From the NCBI RefSeq assembly GCF_036867195.1, contig NZ_JBAJII010000001.1, positions 3,596,001 to 3,660,000 on the forward strand: a stretch of DNA of 64,000 nucleotides. The letters are read 5' to 3'. A program made the position numbers and the translations under genes. The DNA is from Arthrobacter sp. Soc17.1.1.1 (GTDB lineage Bacteria > Actinomycetota > Actinomycetes > Actinomycetales > Micrococcaceae). The notes under the pieces are model-generated. The model was given only the letters and a program-made list of their open reading frames with translations, was not told the DNA's origin and did no database searches. Positions 8,577 to 17,040 of the stretch are shown here, piece by piece. Numbering within the stretch: the stretch's first letter is position 1; each line of letters opens with the position of its first letter.

Positions 8577-9143
8577 ATGGGAGATCACCGCCAACAGTTC
8601 GTCGACCTCGACGCCACCGACGACACCGCCGAGCAGAGGGCGTGCGCGGTCAGGACGTTCCTACGCAGCCGTGGCCTTGCCGAGCCGGATGAACGTGCCG
8701 GGGACGACCGTTGGCCCGACGCGATCGTTGACCGACCAGGCCCAGCATGGCAATCGACCTGGCTCGATTACGGCCTCGGCCCAGGACCGCGCCGCAGGAA
8801 CACGATCGCCGTCGTCTCGCCCACGGATGTATCCGACCGCATGTTCCTCGCCATGGACAGCACCGGCCCGCCATCGTGCCGCACGTGCGGAGAGATGTTC
8901 GACGAGGATGCGTTCTGGCCTTCGTTGAAAGGCTGGTACGAGGGCGGGAAGGAACCGGTACTCAGCTGCGCCTCCTGCGGTGGACGTGGCCTGATGGGGG
9001 ATCAGGACACGACCGGTTCTGCGGTCGTAGGTCGGGTCGCGGTCGTGACCGACGGGGCAACCTGGGAGGTTGTCAGCGAGATGCTGCGAGCATTGCGCTC
9101 CGACCTCGGCGGGCGGTGGGCACACGTCCAGCTGATGGACTGA
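8577..9143 (+). CDS. Hypothetical protein with a CxxC pair (zinc-ribbon-like)
   Basis: A 188-residue protein if started at the ATG at 8577 (MGDHRQQFVDLD). The N-terminal half is helical and acidic. The middle has CRTCGEMFDEDAFWP and, about 30 residues on, LSCASCGG, the spacing of a zinc ribbon (CxxC...CxxC). The C-terminal part ends VTDGATWEVVSEML and then RWAHVQLMD. Similar-looking hypothetical proteins occur in Actinobacteria. A start at 8508 is possible but adds a non-conserved, Ser-rich leader. Function unknown; metal binding is an inference from the cysteines. Confidence 0.65.
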   Translation: MGDHRQQFVDLDATDDTAEQRACAVRTFLRSRGLAEPDERAGDDRWPDAIVDRPGPAWQSTWLDYGLGPGPRRRNTIAVVSPTDVSDRMFLAMDSTGPPSCRTCGEMFDEDAFWPSLKGWYEGGKEPVLSCASCGGRGLMGDQDTTGSAVVGRVAVVTDGATWEVVSEMLRALRSDLGGRWAHVQLMD

Positions 9144-9292
9144 CACGCAGACCTGCGGGTGCGCGGGTCGATCGGTGAGTATGACGGACACGACACGACT
9201 GTCTCGAATCCCCGCCGCCGGGTAGGCGCAGTGCGCTACCGGGTCCGGGGGTACACGATGACCCAACGATTCCTGAGGGGAAGGTGAACCGG

Positions 9293-10018
9293 ATGAAGAT
9301 ACGGGCCAATGACGTGAGCGTGAATGAGCTGAACGGCGGACCGGCAGAGGTGCCGGTCATGTTCCAGATCGATGGGACCATGTACCTCAACGACGGCCTG
9401 ACCAACACGCAAATCGAGGCGCACGCCAAGCGCTTCAAGAGAGTGCAGCCCCTCGCGCAGAACATCCTGCTGGGCGTCATGGCCCTCACGATCCTGAGCG
9501 TCGGCTTCGCCCTGTTCCTGGTCTTCTCCGAGCCTGCCGGAGCGAAGGTAATCAACCAGCCCCACATCCAGCTCATCGTGAACGTCATGCCGTGGGTCTG
9601 CGCCATCACCATCGTCCTGAACGTCCTCGCCCGGGCGAAGGATCGCAAATCATCGCTGGAGCCCGCCGAGCGCTCCAAGCACCAGGCAGCGTACTGGGCC
9701 AGAACCGGCCGCTACGTGCTGGCCATGAACGCCATCGAGGACATCCGTCTGGCCGACACGATCCGACAGCTAAGAGGAAAAATCGAGAAGTACGCCGCCG
9801 TACTGGGCGTCTCGCCGACGGTGCCCGAGCTGGAGAACGCCGTCGTATCCCTGCGGAAGTACCTGGAAGCTCAGAGACGCCCGACCACCAAGCCGACGGC
9901 CCACCTGGACGTCGAAGCGGCCCGGCATCACGCTGTGCAGCGTATCGAGCAACTGGACGCCAGGATGATCGATTTCTGGAACCGGCAGTTCCACAAACAG
10001 GAGGAGACCGGACGATGA
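9293..10018 (+). CDS. Membrane protein of unknown function with helical C-terminus
   Basis: This 241-residue protein has an N-terminal soluble part of about 55 residues, two membrane spans (ILLGVMALTILSVGFALFLV and, further on, IQLIVNVMPWVCAITIVLNV) and a long, charged, helical C-terminal domain likely to be cytoplasmic. GAGGGGAAG upstream fits the ATG at 9293 best; the GTG at 9284 would touch the ribosome site. The stop overlaps an ATG (ATGA) that opens a 38-codon frame, which suggests coupling to what follows. No family recognised. Confidence 0.65.
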   Translation: MKIRANDVSVNELNGGPAEVPVMFQIDGTMYLNDGLTNTQIEAHAKRFKRVQPLAQNILLGVMALTILSVGFALFLVFSEPAGAKVINQPHIQLIVNVMPWVCAITIVLNVLARAKDRKSSLEPAERSKHQAAYWARTGRYVLAMNAIEDIRLADTIRQLRGKIEKYAAVLGVSPTVPELENAVVSLRKYLEAQRRPTTKPTAHLDVEAARHHAVQRIEQLDARMIDFWNRQFHKQEETGR

Positions 10019-10081
10019 CCGATGGCTATGTGTTACTCGTTGGACCTGGTCCTCCGGAGGTTCGGCCGGAGATAAAGTGGG

Positions 10082-10531
10082 ATGAACCCCTATGCTCGGG
10101 GTATGTTCGGCCGCTTACGTCGCATGTCTGAGGACTCCACTGAACCCGCCCTGCCTATCGACGTAGCTCCCTGGCAGGGCGGGAATCTTCGAGCCCAATG
10201 GTCTCCGCTGCCTGCCGGGCGCAAGGGCAACCTGAAGCCAAGAGTCCTCCTCACCGCTGGAGGCGTCTCCGCTCAGATGCACGCGAGCGAACTCGTCGAC
10301 CTGGTCAATCACCGGATCGGTATCGCGGAGTCGACTAACTCGGGCCCCCTCGTCTTCCTGTGCTGGCCCAAGTCGGCGTCGCCTACGTCAATCGCGTGGG
10401 AGTCCACGAAGAATCTACCGGCCGAATCGCTGGCACTCCTTGCCGACCCCATGGACAGCGGCGCAACCGCCGTGCTCACCGGGCCCGAGCTCGCTGACTT
10501 CTCGGCATGGATTACGGCCCTTCCCCGCTAA
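10082..10531 (+). CDS. Hypothetical protein
   Basis: A 149-residue soluble protein. Internal ATGs at 10103 and 10124 are alternative starts; 10082 has a GGAGA about 10 nt upstream. The body alternates short strands and loops (GNLKPRVLLTAGGVSAQMHA, PLVFLCWPKSA) and has no signal peptide or membrane span. A 38-codon frame (10015-10131) that overlaps the upstream gene by ATGA also runs into its start, so expression may be coupled through that reading. A short stem-loop follows at 10538-10555. I do not recognise the family. Confidence 0.6.
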   Translation: MNPYARGMFGRLRRMSEDSTEPALPIDVAPWQGGNLRAQWSPLPAGRKGNLKPRVLLTAGGVSAQMHASELVDLVNHRIGIAESTNSGPLVFLCWPKSASPTSIAWESTKNLPAESLALLADPMDSGATAVLTGPELADFSAWITALPR

Positions 10532-10537
10532 CCGCAG

Positions 10538-10555
10538 CCCGCTCAGCAAAGCGGG
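10538..10555 (+). terminator. Short stem-loop after the hypothetical gene
   Basis: CCCGCT and AGCGGG arms around a 6-base loop begin 7 bases after the stop codon and are followed by TCTTCATCATT. It is a modest intrinsic terminator candidate for the plus-strand block. Confidence 0.5.
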
Positions 10556-10731
10556 TCTTCATCATTGAGGGCGCAACGGGCTTGAACTGCGACGTCTCAG
10601 GACATCGTGGGCACTTGGCTTGGTGTTGGTACAACAGGTTCGGCTACTGACAACCGAACGTCCACTCCAGCGATAGTCTGCACTAACCCCCCTTGGTCCA
10701 CACTCAACCCGCTGCGCGGTGAACGGAACCC

Positions 10732-11868
10732 ATGAAGAACATGCCTCCGCCTCTGCCTCTGCCTTTGAGCGTCAATGAGGAGGACCTCGCCGACTTGCAG
10801 CGCAGGCTTCGGGACACGCGTTGGTCAACCCCCTGGCCCTCAACGAGCTGGGAAGCCGGAACAGATCACGATGAGTTGCGCCGCCTTGTCACCTACTGGT
10901 CGGAGGAGTTCGACTGGGAGACACAACGACGTCGGATGGCTGAACTGCCCTGGCAGGCCGCCGACATCGGCGGGGCCGCCATCACGTATCTCTCTTTCGA
11001 CGCAGAAAGGCAGGGCGGCCTGCCCATCGTCCTGACCAACGGGTGGCCCAGCAGCGTGCTCGAGCTAGTGGATGTTGCTCAACGATTGGCGACACCATCG
11101 CAGTTCGGAGGCGATCCGGCCGACGCCGTCACGGTGGTCGTCCCGGCCCTCCCAGGGCTGCCGTTCTCACCACAGAGGCCGACGATGACCGAGCAGACGC
11201 ACGAGCTGTGGCACTCGTTGATGACCGATTACCTGGGGTTCACCAGATACGCCGCACATGGAGGGGATCTGGGCGCCGGCATCACCTCGCGGCTCGCCCA
11301 GGCACACCCCGAGGCGGTGGCGGGCATCCATCTTCTGGCCGTCGCTGCCCCGCACGAGTATGACCCCTCGACTCTGAGTACAGAGGAACGCGAACACCTT
11401 GCCCGGGTCGAGGCGTGGGTGGCGACGGAGGGTGCGTACCAACACCAACAGCAGACACGACCACTGACGCTGGCACCGGCGCTCTCGGACTCTCCGGCAG
11501 GGCTCCTGTCCTGGATACTCGAAAAGCACAGGGCGTGGAGCGATTGCGACGGAGACGTCTCGCGACGCTTCAGCGACGACTACCTCATCACTCTCGCGTC
11601 CGTGTACTGGTTCACGAACTCCATCGGCACCTCGTTCCGCCCGTACTACGAGTTCGCGGCCGGCTTCACGACGCGCGTGGACCGGGTGGACGTGCCGACC
11701 GCCGTCGCACTCTTCCCCCGTGATCTTTCAAGCCCGCCTCGCCGCTGGGCCGAACGAACCTACAACATCAGGCGCTACACGACGATGGCCCGGGGCGGAC
11801 ACTTCGCACCACACGAAGAACCAGAACTCCTCGCCGACGACATCAGGGAGTTTCTTCGAACACTGTGA
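10732..11868 (+). CDS. Epoxide-hydrolase-family alpha/beta hydrolase
   Basis: This 378-residue protein has the epoxide-hydrolase N-terminal domain (about residues 7-110, with LQRRLRDTRW and ELPWQAADIGG) followed by the alpha/beta hydrolase core. The oxyanion region is TNGWP, the usual nucleophile Asp sits in HGGDLGAGI, and the His lies in ARGGHFAPHEEPELL near the end. Family members open epoxides by a covalent ester through Asp. The N-terminus carries an unusual Pro/Leu run from CCTCTG-like repeats. It stands alone, about 200 bp from either neighbour, so its pathway cannot be told. Confidence 0.88.
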   Translation: MKNMPPPLPLPLSVNEEDLADLQRRLRDTRWSTPWPSTSWEAGTDHDELRRLVTYWSEEFDWETQRRRMAELPWQAADIGGAAITYLSFDAERQGGLPIVLTNGWPSSVLELVDVAQRLATPSQFGGDPADAVTVVVPALPGLPFSPQRPTMTEQTHELWHSLMTDYLGFTRYAAHGGDLGAGITSRLAQAHPEAVAGIHLLAVAAPHEYDPSTLSTEEREHLARVEAWVATEGAYQHQQQTRPLTLAPALSDSPAGLLSWILEKHRAWSDCDGDVSRRFSDDYLITLASVYWFTNSIGTSFRPYYEFAAGFTTRVDRVDVPTAVALFPRDLSSPPRRWAERTYNIRRYTTMARGGHFAPHEEPELLADDIREFLRTL

Positions 11869-11982
11869 ACAATGAGCGATCGGTGAACGGGACAGCTAGC
11901 GGCGCTGACCTCAGCCGAGCTTTCCGAAAAATCCTGCAGTCGGACACCTCATCCGCCAAAGCTTGAGAGCGAGCACCCCTCT

Positions 11983-12585
11983 ATGGACAATCACGAACGA
12001 ATGCTCACCGGCCGGGTGTACGACCCGAATGACGCCGATCTTCTAGCCGAGCAGGCCCAAGCGCTGGAGCTCATGTATGACTACAACGCCACCCGCCCGT
12101 CGCAGCAGGACGAACGAGCACGCTTGCTACCCCTCATGTTCGGGTCCCTCGGCCATGATTGCTACTTCGAGCCTCCGCTGCACGCGAACTGGGGTGGCCG
12201 TCACGTCCACGTCGGCGACAGCGTCTACGCGAACTTCAATCTCACCCTCGTCGATGACGGAGACATCCACATCGGCAGCAACACGATGTTCGGGCCCAAT
12301 GTCGTTGTCGCAACGGCCGGCCATCCGATCCTGCCTGAGTTGCGCGCCCGAGGTCTGCAATTCAACCTACCCGTACACATCGGGTCCAACGTATGGATCG
12401 GAGGAGGCGCCCAGATCATGCCAGGCGTCACCATCGGCGACGACACAGTCATCGGTGCCGGAAGCGTCGTGACCCGTGACATCCCCTCAGGGGTCGTCGC
12501 CGTCGGTGTACCCTGCCGAGTCCTTCGGCCAATCAGCGACCACGACCGCGAGTTCTACTGGCAGGACCGCCGACTCGACGACTAA
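11983..12585 (+). CDS. Maltose/galactoside O-acetyltransferase-type hexapeptide protein
   Basis: This 200-residue protein has an N-terminal Mac domain (DLLAEQAQALELMYDYN) and a left-handed beta helix built of hexapeptide repeats (HIGSNTMFGPNV, VHIGSNVWIGGGA, VTIGDDTVIGAGSVV). The catalytic His is in the ATAGHP segment. Such enzymes acetylate sugars with acetyl-CoA as trimers in the cytoplasm. Length fits maltose O-acetyltransferase (about 185-200 residues). The acceptor is not defined by sequence. Confidence 0.88.
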   Translation: MDNHERMLTGRVYDPNDADLLAEQAQALELMYDYNATRPSQQDERARLLPLMFGSLGHDCYFEPPLHANWGGRHVHVGDSVYANFNLTLVDDGDIHIGSNTMFGPNVVVATAGHPILPELRARGLQFNLPVHIGSNVWIGGGAQIMPGVTIGDDTVIGAGSVVTRDIPSGVVAVGVPCRVLRPISDHDREFYWQDRRLDD

Positions 12586-12758
12586 CACCGGCCCCTCCCC
12601 TCTGTATCGAAAACCCAGAGCTTTACGGACAACCAAAGTGGTCCCATGTCGCGTAATCGCACCCTCGAACTTTGCGCTTTTTGTGTCTCGAAAAGTTGTC
12701 TCGCCTTGTTCCGTCTTACAATTCGTCGGGTCTGAATTCTCTAAATCAGAATTGCGAG

Positions 12759-13558
12759 GTGAGCTATGTCGGGTACACCACCGTCAGCACATCAAGCCAG
12801 CGCGAACGGTTGCAGCTCGACGCACTGATCACCACTGGCGTGCACGAGCGCGATGTCTTCGCTGATGTGGCATCGGGGACCAGGGCTGCGACGAGCGACC
12901 TGGCATGAAAAAACTTCTCAAGTACGCCGACAGAGGCGACACCGTAGTCGTCCGGCGCGTCGACCGGCTCGGCCGGTCCCTCATCGACGTGCTGAACACT
13001 GTGAACATGCTCCGCGACCGTGGCATCCTCGTCCGATCCCTATCGGACGGAATCGACGGGGCGACTCATGCTGAACATGCTCGCCACCCTGGCCGAGTAC
13101 GAACGGGAGCTCATCGTGGAACGCATCAACGCCGGCATCGCCGCCTCCAAACAGAACGGCACGAAGTTCGGCCGGCCAACCATGAATTCGAAGGTCATCG
13201 CGGACAAACTGGCCATCGCCGCCGACGCCCGAGCCAAAGGACGCACAGCGGAGGAAGCCGCCCGACTCGTCGGGTGGAGCCGCGCAACGCTCTACCGTCA
13301 CCAGCAAACTCAAGCGATCACCGCTCCCCTGGTAGTCACGCCCCGACCCTCCCCTGCCGACAACGGCCAGCCGGGAAACACGCCGGCGCCTCTTCCCAAG
13401 ATCGGTGCTCCTGCCACGAGAGGCCTTGCCGAACGCGGCGTGCTCACCATGAGCGACCTGCAAGGCATCGACCTCAACGAGCTATCGACGCTGCATGGCG
13501 TCGGCCGAAAGCGATCACCGTGCTGCGGGCAGCCTTGGAGAAACAGCAGGCCTCCTAG
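12759..13558 (+). pseudogene. Serine recombinase (resolvase/invertase) with HhH tail, frameshifted
   Basis: Read in three frames in turn, this gives a full resolvase. Frame one starts at GTG 12759 with the catalytic-Ser region VGYTTVSTSSQRERLQLDAL. A shift near 12890 leads into KLLKYADRGDTVVVRRVDRL and then GRSLIDVLNTVN. A second shift near 13055 leads into GRLMLNMLATLAEYERELI, RINAGIAA and the C-terminal helix-turn-helix EEAARLVGWSRATLYRH. A further domain PKIGAPATRGLAERG...LHGVG resembles a helix-hairpin-helix tail and needs a third one-base shift near 13508 to read PKAITVLRAALEKQQAS and stop at 13558. Neighbouring genes read cleanly, so decay is more likely than sequencing error. Confidence 0.85.
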
Positions 13559-13952
13559 GTCCCGGACTCGAACAGTTCGCCCGGCAGAGCTCCCCCACCC
13601 CCGCGCGAACCACAGTGGTGAAGGGCAAGGATGAGGGCGCGTGGAGGGTTTCATCAAAGGCCCCCTTCTCCCTTGTTGGAAAAAGCCGATGTGAGCCACG
13701 TTGCCGAGACAGCGTGCGAAGGCAGGAGTCACTCAGACGTTGGACTTCCCCGGTCGGCAGCCCAAGATCTCCTCACGTCCAAACAAGGGAGCCCTCTTCG
13801 AGACGTACCTAAGCGTCCACCGAAGGGACACTTGGCGCGATGTTCTTTGTGAAGCAGCCTCAGCTTCGCTTGTTCCCACCGGACCCGGGTACTCATCGGC
13901 GGGCTTTCCGGACGGGAGCCCGACAGGACAAGCCCCTCCCTGATCCGTATTC
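13559..13952. other. Gene-free stretch
   Basis: About 390 bp between the dead recombinase and the end of thiD. Short frames exist on both strands but none has a ribosome site or recognisable domain. It may be debris of the element that carried the recombinase. Confidence 0.4.
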
Positions 13953-14867
13953 CTAATCCATCCTGCTGTCGTGTCTACTTGGTTGGGTTTCAGCTGCCGC
14001 CCATAGTTGGTGGAAGTGGTTGACGGGTCCGTTGCCCTGCCCGACCTGCAGCTCATCGGCATGGGTAAGGGCATCCTGCAGCCAGTTTTTGGTTTCGGAG
14101 AGTGCACGGGTCCAGTCGCCGGTCCGCGCCATCACGGTGGCGATGCCGGAGGACAGTGAACATCCGGTTCCGTGCGAATTCCTGGTGTCCACCCTGGGAG
14201 TGATGATTTCGAAGATCTCCCCGTCTTCGATGACTTCGCGGTCGTGGGCGCTTCCCAGTTGCTTGGAAGTGTCGACGAGTGCGTCAGGGCTGCCTTCGGT
14301 ATCCAGGTGACCGCCCTTGACGAGCACCACAGTTCCGGCAGCCAGGGACAGTTTCCGGGCCTGGTCGAGAGCTGTAGGCCATTCTGCAGTGATTGGTTCG
14401 TCCACCAGTACGGCTAGTTCGGAAAGGTTGGGGGTCACCAAGTGAGCCTGGCTGACCAGGTCCCGCAAGGCGGTCTCGGCGTCAGCGGCCAGGAGCCGGT
14501 CCCCGCTGGTGGCAACCATGACAGGATCCAGCACCACCAGAGGCGGCCGTACCCGGGAGAGCCATTCCCGGACAACGGTAATGGTCGCGACGTCCCCCAG
14601 CATGCCGATCTTCACCGCATCGATCGTCACATCGTCACTGACCGCGTCGAGTTGTTCTTCGAGGAACTTCGTTGGTGGGGTGTGTACGGAGCGAACACCC
14701 CGCGTGTTCTGCGCCACCAGGGACGTAATCACCGCCATTCCATACCCGCCGAGAGCAGCGATGCTTTTCAGGTCGGCTTGAATGCCCGCACCCCCGGTCG
14801 GGTCGGTTCCGGCGATACTGAGGACCCGGGGAACATCGCGCAGGGTCAGATCACCTAGGAACACCAT
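13953..14867 (-). CDS. thiD: Phosphomethylpyrimidine kinase ThiD
   Basis: This 304-residue kinase phosphorylates HMP and HMP-phosphate to HMP-pyrophosphate in thiamine synthesis and salvage. The N-terminus VLSIAGTDPTGGAGIQADLK is the classic HMP-binding motif. DPVMVATSGDRLL is in the middle, LVKGGH follows, and HGTGCSLSSGIA near residue 240 is the phosphate/anion-hole motif with its catalytic Cys. It is the last gene of thiM-thiE-thiD and overlaps thiE by 13 bp. The start could be ATG 14867 or GTG 14864; AAGGAGG sits directly upstream. It lacks the C-terminal TenA fusion seen in some actinobacterial ThiD proteins. Confidence 0.95.
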   Translation of the reverse strand: MVFLGDLTLRDVPRVLSIAGTDPTGGAGIQADLKSIAALGGYGMAVITSLVAQNTRGVRSVHTPPTKFLEEQLDAVSDDVTIDAVKIGMLGDVATITVVREWLSRVRPPLVVLDPVMVATSGDRLLAADAETALRDLVSQAHLVTPNLSELAVLVDEPITAEWPTALDQARKLSLAAGTVVLVKGGHLDTEGSPDALVDTSKQLGSAHDREVIEDGEIFEIITPRVDTRNSHGTGCSLSSGIATVMARTGDWTRALSETKNWLQDALTHADELQVGQGNGPVNHFHQLWAAAETQPSRHDSRMD

Positions 14868-15526
14868 GCCTCCTTCAACGCTTTGGCCGCCGCCTCCGGA
14901 TCATCGGCGGCACACACAGCAGATACGACGGCGACCCCAGCGGCACCGCTATCCCGCAAAGGGCGTAAATCCGCATTACTGATGCCACCAATTGCGACAC
15001 ACGGCAGGGAGCTTTCCGTAACGAGGGCACCGAAGCCACTGATCCCCAAAGGTTCGGGATGGTCTGGCTTGGTGGCGGTCGCGTGAATGGCGCCAACCCC
15101 TAAGTAGTCCACCGTCCCCTTGGGCAGCCCGTGTGCGGCTTGAATCTCGTTGCTGGTTGCCGCACTCAGGCCGACGATGGTCTCCGGTCCTACCAGGGCT
15201 CGAACGAGGTCCGCCGGCAGGTCGGACTGACCGACGTGCACCCCGGCGACCTGCGCTCCTGCCGCCCGGGCGGCCAGGAAGAGATCCACCCGGTCGTCGA
15301 CCAGCACCGGAACCTTGCTTCCAACAGCATCTGCGACAGTGACGAGAATGTGCAGCAGATCCCGGGCCGAGGCTTCCTTGTCCCGCACCTGGACCATGGT
15401 GGCGCCTCCTGAAACCGCCTCGGCGGCAACAGCTGCAACGGTACGGGGGCGGCACTGCGCCGTGTCAGTTACCAGGTACAGCGGCAGATGCCGTGTCAGG
15501 TTCGCCGTGAAATCACGCCCGTTCAC
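14855..15526 (-). CDS. thiE: Thiamine-phosphate synthase ThiE
   Basis: This 223-residue TIM-barrel enzyme joins HMP-pyrophosphate and HET-phosphate to make thiamine monophosphate. Visible motifs are [10 protein letters not shown] at the start, [19 protein letters not shown], the Mg-binding [46 protein letters not shown] and [13 protein letters not shown]. The start is GTG at 15526, within the stop of thiM (GTGA overlap); this is much shorter than the long open frame that reads back through thiM. Coupling to thiM and thiD puts it under the same TPP riboswitch. Confidence 0.95.
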   Translation of the reverse strand: MNGRDFTANLTRHLPLYLVTDTAQCRPRTVAAVAAEAVSGGATMVQVRDKEASARDLLHILVTVADAVGSKVPVLVDDRVDLFLAARAAGAQVAGVHVGQSDLPADLVRALVGPETIVGLSAATSNEIQAAHGLPKGTVDYLGVGAIHATATKPDHPEPLGISGFGALVTESSLPCVAIGGISNADLRPLRDSGAAGVAVVSAVCAADDPEAAAKALKEAWCS

Positions 15527-16356
15527 CGGGAATGGCCCGACATATCGACAGAACGAAGGCTCAACGTCGTGACGACGTCGTCGGGTGTGATGCTTGCAAG
15601 CCTGTCGAGGAATTCCATCGCGAAGCTTCCCGGGCCGTGTGCCTGCGTCGCGGCCTGCTCGGCGGCAACGGTGTAGACGCCGGTAGCCGCTGTGGCCGCC
15701 AACAGTGCATCGTCGGTCAGCGAAGCGAACGCGGCCATCACCGCACCGAGGGCGCACCCACCGCCTGTAACCCGCGTCAGCAGAGCGTCCCCGTTGGTCA
15801 CACTTACCGTGTGTCCGTCCGGCCCGACGAGCAGATCCACCGCACCCGATACTGCCACCGCTGACCCGGAGGATACCGCCAGCTGCCTCGCGGACTCGAT
15901 CGCGAACGAAGGGTCTTCGGTGGAGTCCACTCCGCGGCCTCCTGATCCTGCTCCAGCGAGAGCCAGGATTTCCGATGCGTTTCCACGGATGATGGTCGGG
16001 TGTTGCGCGGCAAGCTGATGCGCCAGCTGGGTGCGGACGGTCAGAGAGCCAACCGCCACCGGATCCAGAACCCATGGAGTTTTGGCGGCACGTGCGGCCT
16101 GAACCGCTTCGACCATCGCAGTCCGTTGCTCCTGCGTCGGAGTGCCCAGATTGATCAGCACCCCTGACGCTACGGAGGCGAACTGTCCGGCTTCCTCCGG
16201 TATGTCCACCATGGCCGGAGCTGCCCCTATGGCGAGCAGGACGTTGGCGGTGAAGTTGGCCACCACGGTGTTGGTGATGCTCTGCACCAAAGGACCCCGG
16301 GCCCTCAACTCCTCGAGCAGTGCAGCACACTCTGATGATGCGTAGCGAATAGCCAT
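15523..16356 (-). CDS. thiM: Hydroxyethylthiazole kinase ThiM
   Basis: This 277-residue ribokinase-like enzyme phosphorylates salvaged hydroxyethylthiazole. Motifs are [20 protein letters not shown] near the N-terminus, [36 protein letters not shown] and the anion-hole [15 protein letters not shown] with the catalytic Cys. I start it at ATG 16356, because an ATG three codons upstream lies inside the riboswitch; AAGGGA at the riboswitch 3' edge then serves as ribosome site. First gene of the salvage operon. No thiC or thiG is present in the window, so this locus by itself is salvage only. Confidence 0.95.
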   Translation of the reverse strand: MAIRYASSECAALLEELRARGPLVQSITNTVVANFTANVLLAIGAAPAMVDIPEEAGQFASVASGVLINLGTPTQEQRTAMVEAVQAARAAKTPWVLDPVAVGSLTVRTQLAHQLAAQHPTIIRGNASEILALAGAGSGGRGVDSTEDPSFAIESARQLAVSSGSAVAVSGAVDLLVGPDGHTVSVTNGDALLTRVTGGGCALGAVMAAFASLTDDALLAATAATGVYTVAAEQAATQAHGPGSFAMEFLDRLASITPDDVVTTLSLRSVDMSGHSR

Positions 16357-16360
16357 TCGC

Positions 16361-16444
16361 GACATCCCTTCGCTAGTTCGAACTAGATCAGGTTCAACGG
16401 GTATCGATTCTCAGCTGCACCGTCGGCGGGCAGCACCCCGTGTC
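16361..16444 (-). promoter_or_regulatory. TPP riboswitch (THI element) upstream of thiM
   Basis: On the minus strand the conserved THI-box pieces occur in order: GACACGGGGTGC, GCTGAGA, ACCCGTTGAACCTGAT, then the closing GCGAAGGGATGTC. The ends GACA and TGTC pair as helix P1. The 3' side carries the AAGGGA that serves as ribosome site of thiM, which suggests TPP binding blocks translation, as is common in high-GC Actinobacteria. Confidence 0.95.
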
Positions 16445-16901
16445 ACTACTGCCACCCTAACGTTTCCCAGCACATGGAACAGCAGCCACTTGTGGAAAGG
16501 CACTTGGCTCCCGTTAGAGCCAGCCGAAAGACACACAAGGGACCCCGGCTCTAAGCACATCCGGCTCGCGCCAGGACAGCGATCAAGGAATTTGCCTGGG
16601 TCTGCGCGCCGCCCGTGAACGCTACGGCCGTATTCAGAAGCCATGGCAGCACCAACTCCCGACGCAATCAGCACTTGCACTTGCACTTGCACTTGCACTT
16701 GCACTTGCAAAGCACCTCCCTGCGAGCCTGGTTCGCCTGGGATTTCGTGCCAGACCGAGAGGACCGTTCTCTGCTGGTCATCAACGTGCGTCCGGAACAC
16801 CGCGCAAAACACCCCGCGTTGCCACGACCGTCTAAATCCACTCCGTCCCGGCGATTCGGCCAACCCTCCCACCGCCAGCCGGGGTTTAGTGTGGAAGTAG
16901 T
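16445..16901. other. Spacer between two divergent TPP riboswitches
   Basis: About 450 bp with no gene I accept. It must hold the promoters of both riboswitch transcripts. It also contains a hexamer tandem repeat (16671-16709). Long minus frames crossing it give Cys-Lys or Gln-Val dipeptide runs from that repeat and look artefactual. Confidence 0.5.
16671..16709. repeat. Hexamer tandem repeat, 6.5 copies of GCACTT
   Basis: A perfect head-to-tail array of the six-base unit GCACTT spans 39 bp in the spacer between the two TPP riboswitches. Such arrays can change length by slippage. It is not inside a convincing gene, but it lies upstream of two divergent regulated transcripts and could alter promoter spacing. 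Confidence 0.9.
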
Positions 16902-16978
16902 GACACGGGGTGCCGGTTCTGGCTGGCTGAGATGACACCCGTTGAACCTGATCCAGTTCGTACTGGCGAAGGGATGTC
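16902..16978 (+). promoter_or_regulatory. TPP riboswitch upstream of an SDR gene
   Basis: The plus strand shows a complete THI element: GACACGGGGTGCC, GGCTGAGATGACACCCGTTG, AACCTGATCCAGTTCG, then TACTGGCGAAGGGATGTC. GACA at the 5' end and TGTC at the 3' end close P1. It lies 62 nt upstream of the SDR start at 17041. A CCGAC/GTCGG stem-loop between the riboswitch and the gene may be part of the switch. This is the second TPP riboswitch in 600 bp and faces away from the first. Confidence 0.95.
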
Positions 16979-17040
16979 CTCCCGACCCCTGCGGGTGTCG
17001 GTTCCGCATTCTGTCGCCCTGACTCCAGGGAAGTCCCTTT

